Shown here: positions 1 to 6,371 of the stretch, piece by piece
Position numbering within the stretch: position 1 is the stretch's first letter
How the letters are laid out: every line of letters begins with the position of its first letter
Source: Lachnospiraceae bacterium
GTDB lineage: Bacteria; Bacillota; Clostridia; Lachnospirales; Lachnospiraceae
DNA length: 51,855 bases
NCBI GenBank assembly: GCA_900771195.1
Contig: CAAGMZ010000021.1
Location: 1 to 51,855 of the forward strand
Direction: 5' to 3'
The notes under the pieces: generated by a model
The model's database searches: none
Told to the model about the DNA's origin: nothing
What the model saw: only the letters and a program-made list of their open reading frames with translations
Program-made: the position numbers and the translations under genes

Positions 1-662
1 CCTTCATTCATCACCTGACCGTACAGGTACGATACAAGGACAGGCATGCATACAAGCACATACTTGTCGCTGAAAAAACATCCCAGCACATATCCGGGCA
101 GGGCACATGCCATCCCGAACAGGAACATGCCCAGCATGCGTTTCCACACCACGTTCCACACGGAAGTACCGCCCAACTGCATTAATACCGATTCCAGCCG
201 GGCGCTGTCATACCGTCCTGCATGCGGAAACACTGCCGCCATCAGAAGTCCGTACAGCGCATAGCCTGCGGCACAGCACAGCGCGCTTGTCAGGCATGCC
301 GACACGATCTTGGACACACAGTACCGCGTTATCCCGCCGCGCACAAGCATGAAAGTCCTGCAGCTGTGCTTTTTCTCTTCCGAAAGCACCATGAGATATC
401 CGGACGATGCCACCACCGGAAGGAACATGACAAGCCACTGCCCGGTCCCGGCGCACCACAGCTCCAGGGCCGTCACAGGTATCTCTTGCTTAAATTTATC
501 CGTGCCCGCCTTCGTAATCAGGCCCATCACCGTATACTCCGTGCCGTCCCTGTAATCTATGTATCCTGTCTCCACAAGGCACAGAAGCATCACGCCGGCA
601 ATGATGAGCAATACATATGCAGGCCGGAGAAGTTTTCTGAATTCCTGTCCCAAAGCTCCCAT
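1..662 (-). CDS. ABC-2-type membrane permease, partial (3' end outside window)
   Basis: I translated this frame by hand from the minus strand. It opens at an ATG at 662 with an AAGGAG box just upstream and stays open for about 220 codons to the window edge, so the C-terminus is missing. The product starts MGALGQEFRKLLRPAYVLLI, followed by a hydrophobic helix, a polar extracytoplasmic loop, and further helices around residues 75-95, 115-145 and 175-215. A short basic N-terminus before a first helix and a large first loop is typical of ABC-2-type permeases (ABC2_membrane or gliding-type). It lies 17 bp downstream of the exported-protein gene at 680-1618, so the two are probably co-transcribed. 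No ATPase is visible in the window, and the substrate is unknown. It could also be another polytopic membrane protein. Confidence 0.7.
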   Translation of the reverse strand, partial: MGALGQEFRKLLRPAYVLLIIAGVMLLCLVETGYIDYRDGTEYTVMGLITKAGTDKFKQEIPVTALELWCAGTGQWLVMFLPVVASSGYLMVLSEEKKHSCRTFMLVRGGITRYCVSKIVSACLTSALCCAAGYALYGLLMAAVFPHAGRYDSARLESVLMQLGGTSVWNVVWKRMLGMFLFGMACALPGYVLGCFFSDKYVLVCMPVLVSYLYGQVMNE

Positions 663-679
663 AAAAAACTCCTTATCCG

Positions 680-1618
680 CTACTCCCACTCCGTAAGGAC
701 AAAGTACAGTTCTCCCGTCTGCGCATCGACCAGTACGGTCTCATGGCTCAGATAGTTATTGTTGGTTCCCCTAAAATACCAGCACACCCTGTATTCGCCG
801 TCTTTTTCAGAGGGTGATATTCCCTGTGCGATACGTATGTACCTGAGCCCTACCCGATTAAAGTCCATGACGAAGCGCTGTGCCATCTCCCTCTCAACTA
901 TGTTGGCAGCCTCTTCAAGGCTCACCATCCTGTCCTGCACCTCTCCTGCGGCATCAAACCTTTCAGATGCCCTGTCTCCCATGTATCCGCACACTCCTGT
1001 GCTGTCAGCTATGAATATACTGAACATATCCTCCTCAATAGAATAACTTGAAGAACCATGCGTCACTTCTCCCATTCCGTTGGTCTGCACAAAGGGGATA
1101 TTGTTGTAACTCCTTTCAACGCAGACCTCATAATAGCCGACCTCCCTGTCTCCATGGTACGCCACGCTCTCAGGCAGTATCTTAACGCCTTCCGAAGGCG
1201 GGTACGGCACTCCGTCAGTCACAAACTTCACTGCCATGTCAGAGGCTTCCGAAACGGTCATCTCCGTGCCGTCGAGAAGCGTATGGGAAGTATCGTCGAT
1301 ATCTTCATACCAGTACTTTTCCTCATTCTGATAATATTCGTCAGCCACAAGCACTGTTGCTTCTGCCTTCATTGGATCCGGAAGATACTGACCCAGCCTG
1401 TCATTAATCCACTTGAAATACCCGTCAGCCACCATCATAAGGCACATTTCCTTCTCCATCAGTGCAAAGGCATCCACATACTGAAGCTTCTTCTCACCGG
1501 TATCCGGGTCCGTCTCGTCCATAAGTTCTGTCACGGGAGGCCTGTTACCATTTTCGTCCTTATTCGTAAGCGAAACCACGCACTCTTCCACCGGGTATTT
1601 CAAGGTTATCTGCACCAC
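680..1618 (-). CDS. Hypothetical protein, probably the C-terminal part of an exported lipoprotein
   Basis: This is a 312-residue soluble, acidic protein of unknown function. Its first codon is a GTG directly preceded by an in-frame stop, there is no recognisable ribosome binding site, and it has no signal peptide. By eye it resembles the C-terminal two thirds of larger Lachnospiraceae lipoproteins that sit next to ABC-2 permeases, with a PepSY-like final part (residues ~225-312, ending in a beta-hairpin around VLVDAQTGELYFVLTEWE). I therefore suspect loss of the 5' part, signal peptide included. The next gene, a permease, starts 17 bp downstream with its own good ribosome binding site. If intact, it would be a cytoplasmic protein of unknown role. 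The family resemblance is from memory and is not verified. Confidence 0.6.
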   Translation of the reverse strand: MVQITLKYPVEECVVSLTNKDENGNRPPVTELMDETDPDTGEKKLQYVDAFALMEKEMCLMMVADGYFKWINDRLGQYLPDPMKAEATVLVADEYYQNEEKYWYEDIDDTSHTLLDGTEMTVSEASDMAVKFVTDGVPYPPSEGVKILPESVAYHGDREVGYYEVCVERSYNNIPFVQTNGMGEVTHGSSSYSIEEDMFSIFIADSTGVCGYMGDRASERFDAAGEVQDRMVSLEEAANIVEREMAQRFVMDFNRVGLRYIRIAQGISPSEKDGEYRVCWYFRGTNNNYLSHETVLVDAQTGELYFVLTEWE

Positions 1619-2124
1619 TTACGATTTTTTTGCACGAATTAAGAAAAAAGTGGCTGTTTTCAAAAACATTGCTCATATGTCATATCATTAAACATAATAA
1701 CATATGGCAAATATAAAAAATGTTGTTTTCCGTTTCTTTTTTATTCAAATCGCAGTCAGTTTTTGTTGGTTTTTGTTAGTTTTCGTTGTTTTGTATTTAT
1801 CCACTGCCTGCTCCGCCTGTGTCGAAACGCCTGCACTGCATACCACCATATCATGATACAAGATTGATTATATCTTTTATATGATGTAAGTGCCAAAAGT
1901 AAAAAATGCGATTGTGCCTGCACAAAAGAGCAATTTTTACTTATTGGCACGCTGAACACCGAAGACGGAATGAAATGCATGTTTTACCGCATTTCATGGA
2001 AGTCTGAGGTGTTTGAGGATTGTGAAAATTGCGAAGCAATGGAACAATCCGGTTACATCAGTGAGTGGCAAAAGATACTTTTGACACTCACATCTTTATA
2101 TGGATTTTACTACAAATGTCTATT
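1619..2124. other. 506-bp stretch without a gene; AT-rich, with a hairpin array
   Basis: No convincing coding sequence is present. 1656-1740 contains an AT-rich imperfect inverted repeat (CATATG boxes around 1674 and 1701). 1758-1795 is a T/G-rich run built from imperfect TTTTTGTTGG/TTTTGTTAG units. The rest is filled by four adjacent stem-loops at 1890-2091, described separately. A 74-codon frame on the minus strand (1756-1980) has no ribosome binding site and low-complexity content, and I do not consider it a gene. Confidence 0.6.
1890..2091. ncRNA. Candidate structured RNA: four tandem stem-loops
   Basis: Four stem-loops follow each other with 3-10 nt spacers. P1 spans 1890-1950: GTGCCAA pairs with TTGGCAC, an A/T-rich middle stem follows, and TTGTG/CACAA closes a 4-nt loop at 1912-1925. 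P2 spans 1955-2013: AACACC/GGTGTT, GAC/GTC and a 9-bp ATGAAATGC/GCATTTCAT stem. P3 spans 2017-2050: GGATTGT/ACAATCC enclosing ATTGC/GCAAT with a GAA loop. P4 spans 2061-2091: GTGAGTG/CACTCAC and CAAAAG/CTTTTG with an ATA loop. No T-tract follows any stem, so these are not simple terminators. The fold is palindromic, so the strand is undetermined. I do not recognise a named riboswitch or sRNA. A mobile-element remnant is an alternative. Confidence 0.5.
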
Positions 2125-2265
2125 TTAAAGTGTAAAATGACGCGAATGGTATGTTTTCTGCAGGTGAACGGTATATATGAAAGCCCCTGTTTTTTTTCTT
2201 GAGCCAAGGAAAAAACCTGTCTCAATCATGCGCTTTGACAGACTTCTCACCATCCTTTCAACCAT
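2125..2265 (-). pseudogene. Remnant of agrB (internal deletion)
   Basis: The frame opens at an ATG with the same AGGGAGG-type ribosome binding site and upstream repeats as the intact agrB at 4951-5535. It reads MVERMVRSLSKRMIETG, matching residues 1-17 of AgrB. It then jumps directly to FFLGSRKKTGAF, matching AgrB residues 63-74, and diverges into an unrelated tail. About 45 codons are deleted between the two blocks, and the catalytic histidine and cysteine region and all later membrane segments are missing. It lies directly downstream of the agrAC pair on the same strand, as agrB should if an ancestral agrA-agrC-agrB order is assumed. It cannot make a working protease. Confidence 0.8.
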
Positions 2266-2317
2266 ATATGCCTCCCTTGATATGAGTATATCCCTGTCGT
2301 ACTCAGATACAATATCC

Positions 2318-2352
2318 ATTGCAGAAAATGACTCTATATTGCAGAAAATGAC
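2318..2352 (-). promoter_or_regulatory. LytTR-type direct-repeat operator in front of the agrB remnant
   Basis: On the minus strand the 15-mer GTCATTTTCTGCAAT occurs twice with a 20-bp period (minus-strand copies at 2352-2338 and 2332-2318). It is followed after about 5 bp by a TTGTAT...TATACT promoter-like pair with 16-bp spacing. Tandem direct repeats on one face of the helix just upstream of a weak -35 are the usual target of AgrA/LytTR activators. The same arrangement is present at 4864-4898. Binding by the AgrA-like protein encoded here is inferred. Confidence 0.55.
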
Positions 2353-2392
2353 CAGAACGCGCTGTAAAAATATCATAGATAACATATTTATT

Positions 2393-2434
2393 AATCAAAA
2401 TCGGACAGCAAATATCCGCTGTCCGATTTTGATT
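2393..2434 (-). terminator. Terminator after agrC
   Basis: A perfect 17-bp stem (AATCAAAATCGGACAGC at 2393-2409 and its complement at 2418-2434) closes an 8-nt loop 19 bp downstream of the agrC stop codon. The stem base is A/T-rich, so in the minus direction it ends in a short GATT run and resembles a rho-independent terminator. An almost identical copy lies at 4782-4823. Confidence 0.75.
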
Positions 2435-2452
2435 ACTGACCGTTATATGTTT

Positions 2453-3763
2453 TTACTCCGTTGATTTCACCGGTATTATGATTGAAAAATAAAATTCACT
2501 GTCATCATTTTTTATGACATATGCTCCATGATATTTAGATACCGTTTCTTTTATGTTCTTTAACCCGATTCCATGTTCATCCGTATTCTTCTTTGTGGTC
2601 TGTATTTCACCATCCTTAACAATTATCTCCCCATTATATGTATTTCTGACAGATATGGTGACAATATTGTCTTCCATCACAAACTTCATCTTTACGCTTT
2701 TCTTTCCGGCACATTTTTCACATGCTTCAATGGCATTATTCAGAAGATTGGCCAGAATGACAACTATATCCTCGTCATTTATATTTATTCCGGACAAGTC
2801 ATTGATTCTGAACACAAATGTAATGCCTTTGTCTGTCATTTCCCTGTATTTACTGTTAAGAACTGCATCCACAATCACATTGTTGGTTTTAATACTGTCA
2901 AGTTCGTCATTTAATTTACCGCCTATCTTTGTCAGATAATCTCCCAGTTCACTGTATTTCTTCTCAGCCACAAATGCTTCCATACATATAATCTGGTTCT
3001 TATACTCATGTGTCATCTTCCGCTGCTTCTCAAAATTTTCAGAAATCGAGCGGTACATATCCACCTGGTTTTGGACCTTTACACGGAAAACTCTGTCCTC
3101 CCGGATTCTTATTTCCCTCTTAATAATGCCATCTATCAGGTAAAATACAACTACATTCATTCCTACAAGGCACAATGCCACAACAAGGAGAACATTTCCC
3201 TGTTTCTGATTCTCCACGCCTCCTGATACATCTATCATGGCTACTATTGTAAAAATTGTGAACACCGGAAAAAAGATAAAGCGGAGCCAGTCATTACTTG
3301 TCAGTACATCCGTTGATTCGCTGCCGAATTTTTTTCCGATTATCAGAACTATAACAAACAGGAGTGCCTTGCCCATAACCGTCACAAGACATCCACCTAT
3401 ATAATGCGATTCATTTATTTCTTCTATACTGTGAAAAACCGAAACATTAAGCCAGAGTGCAAGATAATCCACAGAAAGAAGCAGTCCCTGAAATATAAGC
3501 GCCAGAATAAGCGCTTTCCAAATGCTGATTTTAAGATAAATAAGCATAAAAATCATATTTACCAGTACTATCAGAATCTGTTTCATGATAAATTTATCAC
3601 CGGACAGCGAGACAACAAGCATGGCGGATATTACCATACCTGCAAATATTCCGCAGTTTTTCAGCATATTTTGGGATCTCTTTGGCGCAAATGCTTCAAA
3701 AAACATTTTGCAGCATATCATCTCCACTACAGTAAGCACGATGCTCAGGACATAATCTATCAT
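2453..3763 (-). CDS. agrC: AgrC-like sensor histidine kinase (GHKL)
   Basis: This 436-residue membrane kinase probably senses the cyclic autoinducer peptide and phosphorylates the response regulator encoded just upstream. Residues 1-210 form about six hydrophobic segments typical of AgrC-type sensors. The dimerisation region follows, with the probable phospho-acceptor histidine in RKMTHEYKNQ. The HATPase_c domain occupies ~residues 320-436, with an N-box in ILANLLNNAIEACEK and a G-box in DEHGIGLKNIKE. The start ATG lies directly after the TAA of the regulator gene and has a GGAGAG box, so the pair is one operon. A terminator follows the gene, then an agrB remnant. A second, truncated copy of its 3' end lies at 4649-4762. 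The ligand is presumably the AgrD peptide encoded at 5532, since no other candidate is present. Confidence 0.85.
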   Translation of the reverse strand: MIDYVLSIVLTVVEMICCKMFFEAFAPKRSQNMLKNCGIFAGMVISAMLVVSLSGDKFIMKQILIVLVNMIFMLIYLKISIWKALILALIFQGLLLSVDYLALWLNVSVFHSIEEINESHYIGGCLVTVMGKALLFVIVLIIGKKFGSESTDVLTSNDWLRFIFFPVFTIFTIVAMIDVSGGVENQKQGNVLLVVALCLVGMNVVVFYLIDGIIKREIRIREDRVFRVKVQNQVDMYRSISENFEKQRKMTHEYKNQIICMEAFVAEKKYSELGDYLTKIGGKLNDELDSIKTNNVIVDAVLNSKYREMTDKGITFVFRINDLSGININDEDIVVILANLLNNAIEACEKCAGKKSVKMKFVMEDNIVTISVRNTYNGEIIVKDGEIQTTKKNTDEHGIGLKNIKETVSKYHGAYVIKNDDSEFYFSIIIPVKSTE

Positions 3764-4489
3764 TTACAGCTCTCCTTTAAATGCAACAAAAGCTTCCTCC
3801 ACATGCCTGTAGCGGGCCTTAGGGATTACAAGTACGGTGCCGTCATCAAGGACTGCCTCATACCTGCTTACACGGACAATATGTCTCAAGTTCACCAGAA
3901 AGCTCTGATGTATCCTGACAAAATCATTACCCTCCAGTTCATTTTCCATGCCGTCAAGTGTGCCATACATTGTATATCCGGCCGATTCATCCCCCACAAT
4001 ATGAAATTCCAGCCTGTGAAGCCGGCTTTCAATGTATATCAGCCTGTCAAGAGAGATTTTTCTGGTACCTTCATTGAAATCAAAGGTTATTCTTTTCACT
4101 GAGCAGCTCATCTTCCTGCTTATCGCATCCATGCATTCATACACTAACTCCGGGAATTTCGCATCACCCTTAAGAATATATCTTACCGCATCTACTTTAT
4201 AGCCCTCAAGCGTATAATTGATAAATGCTGTCACAAATACTATAAAGATATCACTGCTGATTTCACGTATCTTTCTGGATGTTTCAATGCCGTCCATGTC
4301 ATCCATGTTTATGTCCATAAATACTATCTGATATCTGACAATTTCCAAACCAAGTTTTATAAAATCCATACCTGACTCAAACTCGTCAATTTCATACGCG
4401 TCATCCTTTTCGCACATGTAATCAGTAAGGGTTTTAATAATTTGTTTTCTGAAGTGTGCTTCGTCATCGCATACAGATATTTTTATCAT
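3764..4489 (-). CDS. agrA: AgrA-like response regulator (receiver plus LytTR domain)
   Basis: This is a 241-residue two-component regulator. The N-terminal receiver domain (residues 1-~120) has the acidic pocket in VCDDE, the phospho-acceptor aspartate in FMDINMDDMDG, and the conserved threonine/lysine region near VTAFINYTLEGYKVDAVRYILK. The C-terminal LytTR DNA-binding domain (~140-241) contains KISLDRLIYIESRLHRLEFH and FVRIHQSFLVNLRHIV, the typical beta-strand DNA-contacting pattern. It is translated before the kinase gene and is adjacent to it with no gap. LytTR regulators bind direct repeats, and pairs of 15-bp direct repeats with a 20-bp period precede both agrB copies. Positive autoregulation is therefore likely, but inferred. 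The start ATG at 4489 has a GGGAG box 7 bp upstream. Confidence 0.87.
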   Translation of the reverse strand: MIKISVCDDEAHFRKQIIKTLTDYMCEKDDAYEIDEFESGMDFIKLGLEIVRYQIVFMDINMDDMDGIETSRKIREISSDIFIVFVTAFINYTLEGYKVDAVRYILKGDAKFPELVYECMDAISRKMSCSVKRITFDFNEGTRKISLDRLIYIESRLHRLEFHIVGDESAGYTMYGTLDGMENELEGNDFVRIHQSFLVNLRHIVRVSRYEAVLDDGTVLVIPKARYRHVEEAFVAFKGEL

Positions 4490-4648
4490 GTTGTAACTCC
4501 CACATCTTATTCCGGCTCAGATTTTCTAATCTTTCCTTGACAATATTCTTAGTAAAAAAGAACATCCATCGTGAACATCTTATCACAAAAGTCATAATGA
4601 TACAATTAATCAATATAAAATAAAATTACTTATTTTGACCAGGAAATC

Positions 4649-4762
4649 TGGTTAAAGAACATAAAAGAAATGGTATCTAAATATCATGGATCATATGTCA
4701 CAAAAAATGATGACAGTGAATTTTATTTTTCAATCATAAAACCGGTGGAATTAATGGAATAA
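4649..4762 (+). pseudogene. 3' fragment of a second agrC copy
   Basis: The frame reads WLKNIKEMVSKYHGSYVTKN and continues to a TAA at 4760-4762. It matches the last ~37 codons of the intact agrC on the opposite strand, with a few substitutions (for example M for T and S for A). Homology begins abruptly near 4649, inside the G-box region, and nothing upstream is related. It is followed, at the same spacing as in the intact copy, by the duplicated terminator and then agrB. It therefore marks where a second agrAC copy was lost. Confidence 0.85.
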
Positions 4763-4781
4763 AAATTATATAATGGTCAGC

Positions 4782-4823
4782 AATCAAAATCGGACAGCGG
4801 ATATTGGCTGTCCGATTTTGATT
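4782..4823 (+). terminator. Terminator between agrC fragment and agrB
   Basis: A 17-bp perfect stem (4782-4798 with 4807-4823) around an 8-nt loop, nearly identical to the inverted copy at 2393-2434. It would have ended the lost agrAC transcript and now insulates agrB from upstream transcription. Confidence 0.75.
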
Positions 4824-4863
4824 TATAAATGTATTACACATGATACTTTTGCAGCGCATTTTG

Positions 4864-4931
4864 GTCATTTTCTGCAATATAGAGTCATTTTCTGCAATGG
4901 ATATTGTATATGAGTACGACAGGGATATACT
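4864..4931 (+). promoter_or_regulatory. agrBD promoter with LytTR-type direct repeats
   Basis: GTCATTTTCTGCAAT occurs at 4864-4878 and again at 4884-4898, a 20-bp period. A TTGTAT box at 4904-4909, a 16-bp spacer and TATACT at 4926-4931 follow, then the AAAGGGAGG ribosome binding site of agrB. The -35 box is poor, as expected for an activator-dependent promoter, and the repeats lie immediately upstream of it, the usual position for AgrA-class activation. Regulation by the AgrA-like protein is inferred. Confidence 0.55.
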
Positions 4932-4950
4932 CATATAAAGGGAGGCGTAT

Positions 4951-5535
4951 ATGGTAGAAAGGATGGCACGAAGTCTGGCAAGGCGCATGATTGAGACAGG
5001 TCTCATTGAAGAGGACATGGCAGGTTCGTATATTTATGTAGCTGTCTGCCTGATTGAAAGATTCATTACGATAGGGACAATAATTCTTATTAGTATTATC
5101 ATCGGAAGATTTTTCCCGACAATATTATTTCTGTGTTTTTTTCTTGGATTAAGAAAAAGAACAGGAGGATTTCATCTAAATAAATTCTATCAATGTTACA
5201 TAGCTACGGTTGCCTCTTATCTGCTTGTCGCCGTAGTGAGTGAGAAGATGGCTGGGCATCAGGCATGTATTTTAGTAATGCTTTTTTTGTCATCAGCAAT
5301 TATATGTGTGATAGGAACTGTTAATCATCCTAATATGCACATGAATTCAGAGGAATTAGCTGTATCAAAGAAAATGGCAAAAATTACAGTTATGCTTGAA
5401 GGGTGTGTTATATGTTTCAGTATACTAATAGGAGCAGATACGATTTTAATCAGTTATATGGCAATAGCAGTTGCTTTATGTGCTGCTTTGCTGTGTATAG
5501 CCAAAATAATAAAGCAGGAGGTGAGAGCAAAATGA
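4951..5535 (+). CDS. agrB: AgrB-like autoinducer peptide protease
   Basis: This 194-residue polytopic membrane endopeptidase trims the C-terminus of AgrD and forms the thiolactone ring of the autoinducer. The family signature is present: RKRTGGFH with catalytic His75 and YQC with catalytic Cys82, seven residues apart as in staphylococcal AgrB (H77/C84). Hydrophobic segments lie around residues 28-50, 54-66, 84-100, 103-118, 145-160 and 163-185. The ATG at 4951 has a strong AAAGGGAGG box. The stop codon overlaps the agrD start (ATGA), so the two are translationally coupled. A decayed second copy lies at 2125-2265 on the other strand. The gene is separated from its presumed sensor and regulator, which are transcribed divergently. 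Confidence 0.9.
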   Translation: MVERMARSLARRMIETGLIEEDMAGSYIYVAVCLIERFITIGTIILISIIIGRFFPTILFLCFFLGLRKRTGGFHLNKFYQCYIATVASYLLVAVVSEKMAGHQACILVMLFLSSAIICVIGTVNHPNMHMNSEELAVSKKMAKITVMLEGCVICFSILIGADTILISYMAIAVALCAALLCIAKIIKQEVRAK

Positions 5536-5675
5536 AAAAGATTAGTAAAGGTTTGTTGGTTGCGGTCGAGAGGATGATGCGGAATGAAGCAGCCAATGTA
5601 ACGGAGAAGTTTCCGCCTAAATGTACCGGAATATTTCATCAGCCAGACAGACCTGTAAGATCAGAGGCACAATAA
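5532..5675 (+). CDS. agrD: AgrD-like cyclic lactone autoinducer precursor
   Basis: This is a 47-residue peptide precursor. The start ATG at 5532 overlaps the agrB stop by 4 bp and is served by an AGGAGG box at 5516-5521. The N-terminal half (MKKISKGLLVAVERMMR) is an amphipathic membrane-binding helix. The central PPKCTGIFHQP segment carries the single cysteine (Cys31) that should form the thiolactone, probably to Phe35. The tail HQPDRPVRSEAQ would be cleaved by AgrB. The CxGxxxQPxxP pattern is the form usual in Lachnospiraceae and related Clostridia and differs from the staphylococcal type. A longer frame from 5403 exists inside agrB but lacks its own ribosome binding site. Confidence 0.88.
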   Translation: MKKISKGLLVAVERMMRNEAANVTEKFPPKCTGIFHQPDRPVRSEAQ

Positions 5676-5750
5676 CAGTTGTCTGTCCTGAGAAATGTTA
5701 CAGAAGAAAAACGCGAAGAACTTATGAGATGCGTTCAGTATTTGAATTAA
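5676..5750 (+). pseudogene. Short open frame after agrD, possible gene remnant
   Basis: Directly after the agrD stop, in the same frame, 24 codons stay open (from QLSVLRNVTEEKREELMRC to a TAA at 5748-5750). The sequence looks like a charged amphipathic helix of the kind that ends small helix-turn-helix regulators. There is no start codon with a ribosome binding site. It may be a remnant of a lost gene or a chance frame. Confidence 0.25.
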
Positions 5751-5766
5751 AGGAGGTCAAGTTTGA

Positions 5767-5820
5767 ATGAAAAGTAAGATAAAACACAATTATCCAAATT
5801 TATTAGAAAAATGGCCTTAA
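5767..5820 (+). CDS. Possible 17-residue peptide (MKSKIKHNYPNLLEKWP)
   Basis: An AAAGGAGG ribosome binding site at 5749-5756 stands 10 bp before an ATG at 5767. The frame encodes a 17-residue basic peptide and ends at 5820. It sits between agrD and the promoter of the secreted-protein operon. The good ribosome binding site is the only support. It may be the truncated start of a lost gene, since the TAA interrupts an otherwise ordinary coding-like sequence. Confidence 0.3.
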   Translation: MKSKIKHNYPNLLEKWP

Positions 5821-5855
5821 TTAGGCAGAATAGTAGCAGAGAAAATCTGCAAAAT

Positions 5856-5884
5856 TTGACATTATGTAAGGCCATATATATAAT
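5856..5884 (+). promoter_or_regulatory. Consensus sigma-A promoter for the secreted-protein/ABC operon
   Basis: TTGACA at 5856-5861 and TATAAT at 5879-5884 are separated by exactly 17 bp, a perfect match to the vegetative consensus. An inverted repeat (GGCCTTA near 5813 and TAAGGCC near 5867) overlaps the spacer and could be an operator. The predicted transcript begins near 5891, ahead of the 5932 gene. Confidence 0.8.
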
Positions 5885-5931
5885 AATTTAGAAGGGAAAA
5901 GTGTAATTGTGAAAATTATACGCAAAAGAAT

Positions 5932-6348
5932 ATGGGATTAACTAAAAAAGTATTAATTACGCTAATAACACCAATTATTTTAACAGTTGGTGTAGCATCA
6001 GTTGTTAAAGCAGCAACACTTGGGAATGTTTTTGCTGATTGTAGAGTAAAAAAGATAGCAGATTATCAAAGTTCATCATCAACAAAGAATAAAGGTGTGA
6101 CGTATGGTGCTTGTCAAATAACGAAAATAAGTCATACGGGTGATACCTATAGAGTATGTTTAGAAAATTCGAACGGATTTAATAAAACAAAAATGGCAAG
6201 TTTTTCAGATGTGACAGGTATTATGAAACTTAAATATGATAGTGATTTTGTTAGCAGCAGTGAAAATGTACATCTCAATATAAGTACAGCACCTACCAAT
6301 TTTTATTCTGTAACTGTATACGGTTGTTGGACTGCAAATTATCAGTAG
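5932..6348 (+). CDS. Small secreted four-cysteine protein, unknown function
   Basis: This 138-residue protein has a classical signal peptide: MGLTKKV, a hydrophobic core, and a probable cut after VKA near residue 26. The mature part is ~110 residues, polar and Ser/Thr/Tyr-rich, predicted all-beta, with four cysteines (FADC, YGAC, YRVC, YGCW), so two disulfides are possible. It ends YGCWTANYQ. It faintly resembles small secreted DUF2712-like proteins encoded with ABC transporters in Bacilli, but I cannot confirm this. The gene has its own consensus promoter and is followed 23 bp later by two membrane proteins and an ATPase. A bacteriocin-like, signalling or envelope-stress role is possible. 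The start ATG has a weak ribosome binding site, but a 10-codon GTG frame (5909-5941) with an AAGGG box overlaps it and could couple translation. Confidence 0.7.
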   Translation: MGLTKKVLITLITPIILTVGVASVVKAATLGNVFADCRVKKIADYQSSSSTKNKGVTYGACQITKISHTGDTYRVCLENSNGFNKTKMASFSDVTGIMKLKYDSDFVSSSENVHLNISTAPTNFYSVTVYGCWTANYQ

Positions 6349-6371
6349 GATGTATATAGGAGGGCAGCGCC

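Larger units (their letters stand above)
2263..2434 (-). repeat. Inverted duplicate block, left copy (terminator plus agrB leader)
   Basis: Read on the minus strand, this block closely matches 4782-4953 read on the plus strand. Both carry the same 17-bp-stem terminator, the same pair of 15-bp direct repeats, the same putative -35/-10 pair and the same agrB ribosome binding site, and the match continues into the first codons of agrB. Differences are scattered substitutions. The two copies face away from each other and flank agrA, agrC and the agrC fragment. Confidence 0.85.
4782..4953 (+). repeat. Inverted duplicate block, right copy (terminator plus agrB leader)
   Basis: This is the plus-strand counterpart of 2263-2434: terminator, paired direct repeats, promoter-like elements and agrB ribosome binding site in the same order. 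Similarity continues into agrB for about 17 codons and, on the other side, into the agrC 3' end. Confidence 0.85.

Noticed and set aside
1058..1642. 194-codon open frame on the plus strand
   Set aside because: It is antisense to the gene at 680-1618, has no ribosome binding site, and its composition is that of a reverse-complement shadow.
1756..1980. 74-codon frame on the minus strand in the gene-free region
   Set aside because: No ribosome binding site; it overlaps two of the stem-loops and a T/G-rich simple stretch that translates to a low-complexity KTNKN tail.
3404..4102. 232-codon open frame on the plus strand
   Set aside because: It runs antisense across agrC and agrA, both with clear catalytic motifs. 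Lys/His/Tyr-rich composition is typical of a shadow frame.
5403..5675. 90-codon version of AgrD starting inside agrB
   Set aside because: The extra N-terminus overlaps agrB coding sequence. The 47-residue form has the AGGAGG box, the ATGA coupling and the right length for AgrD.
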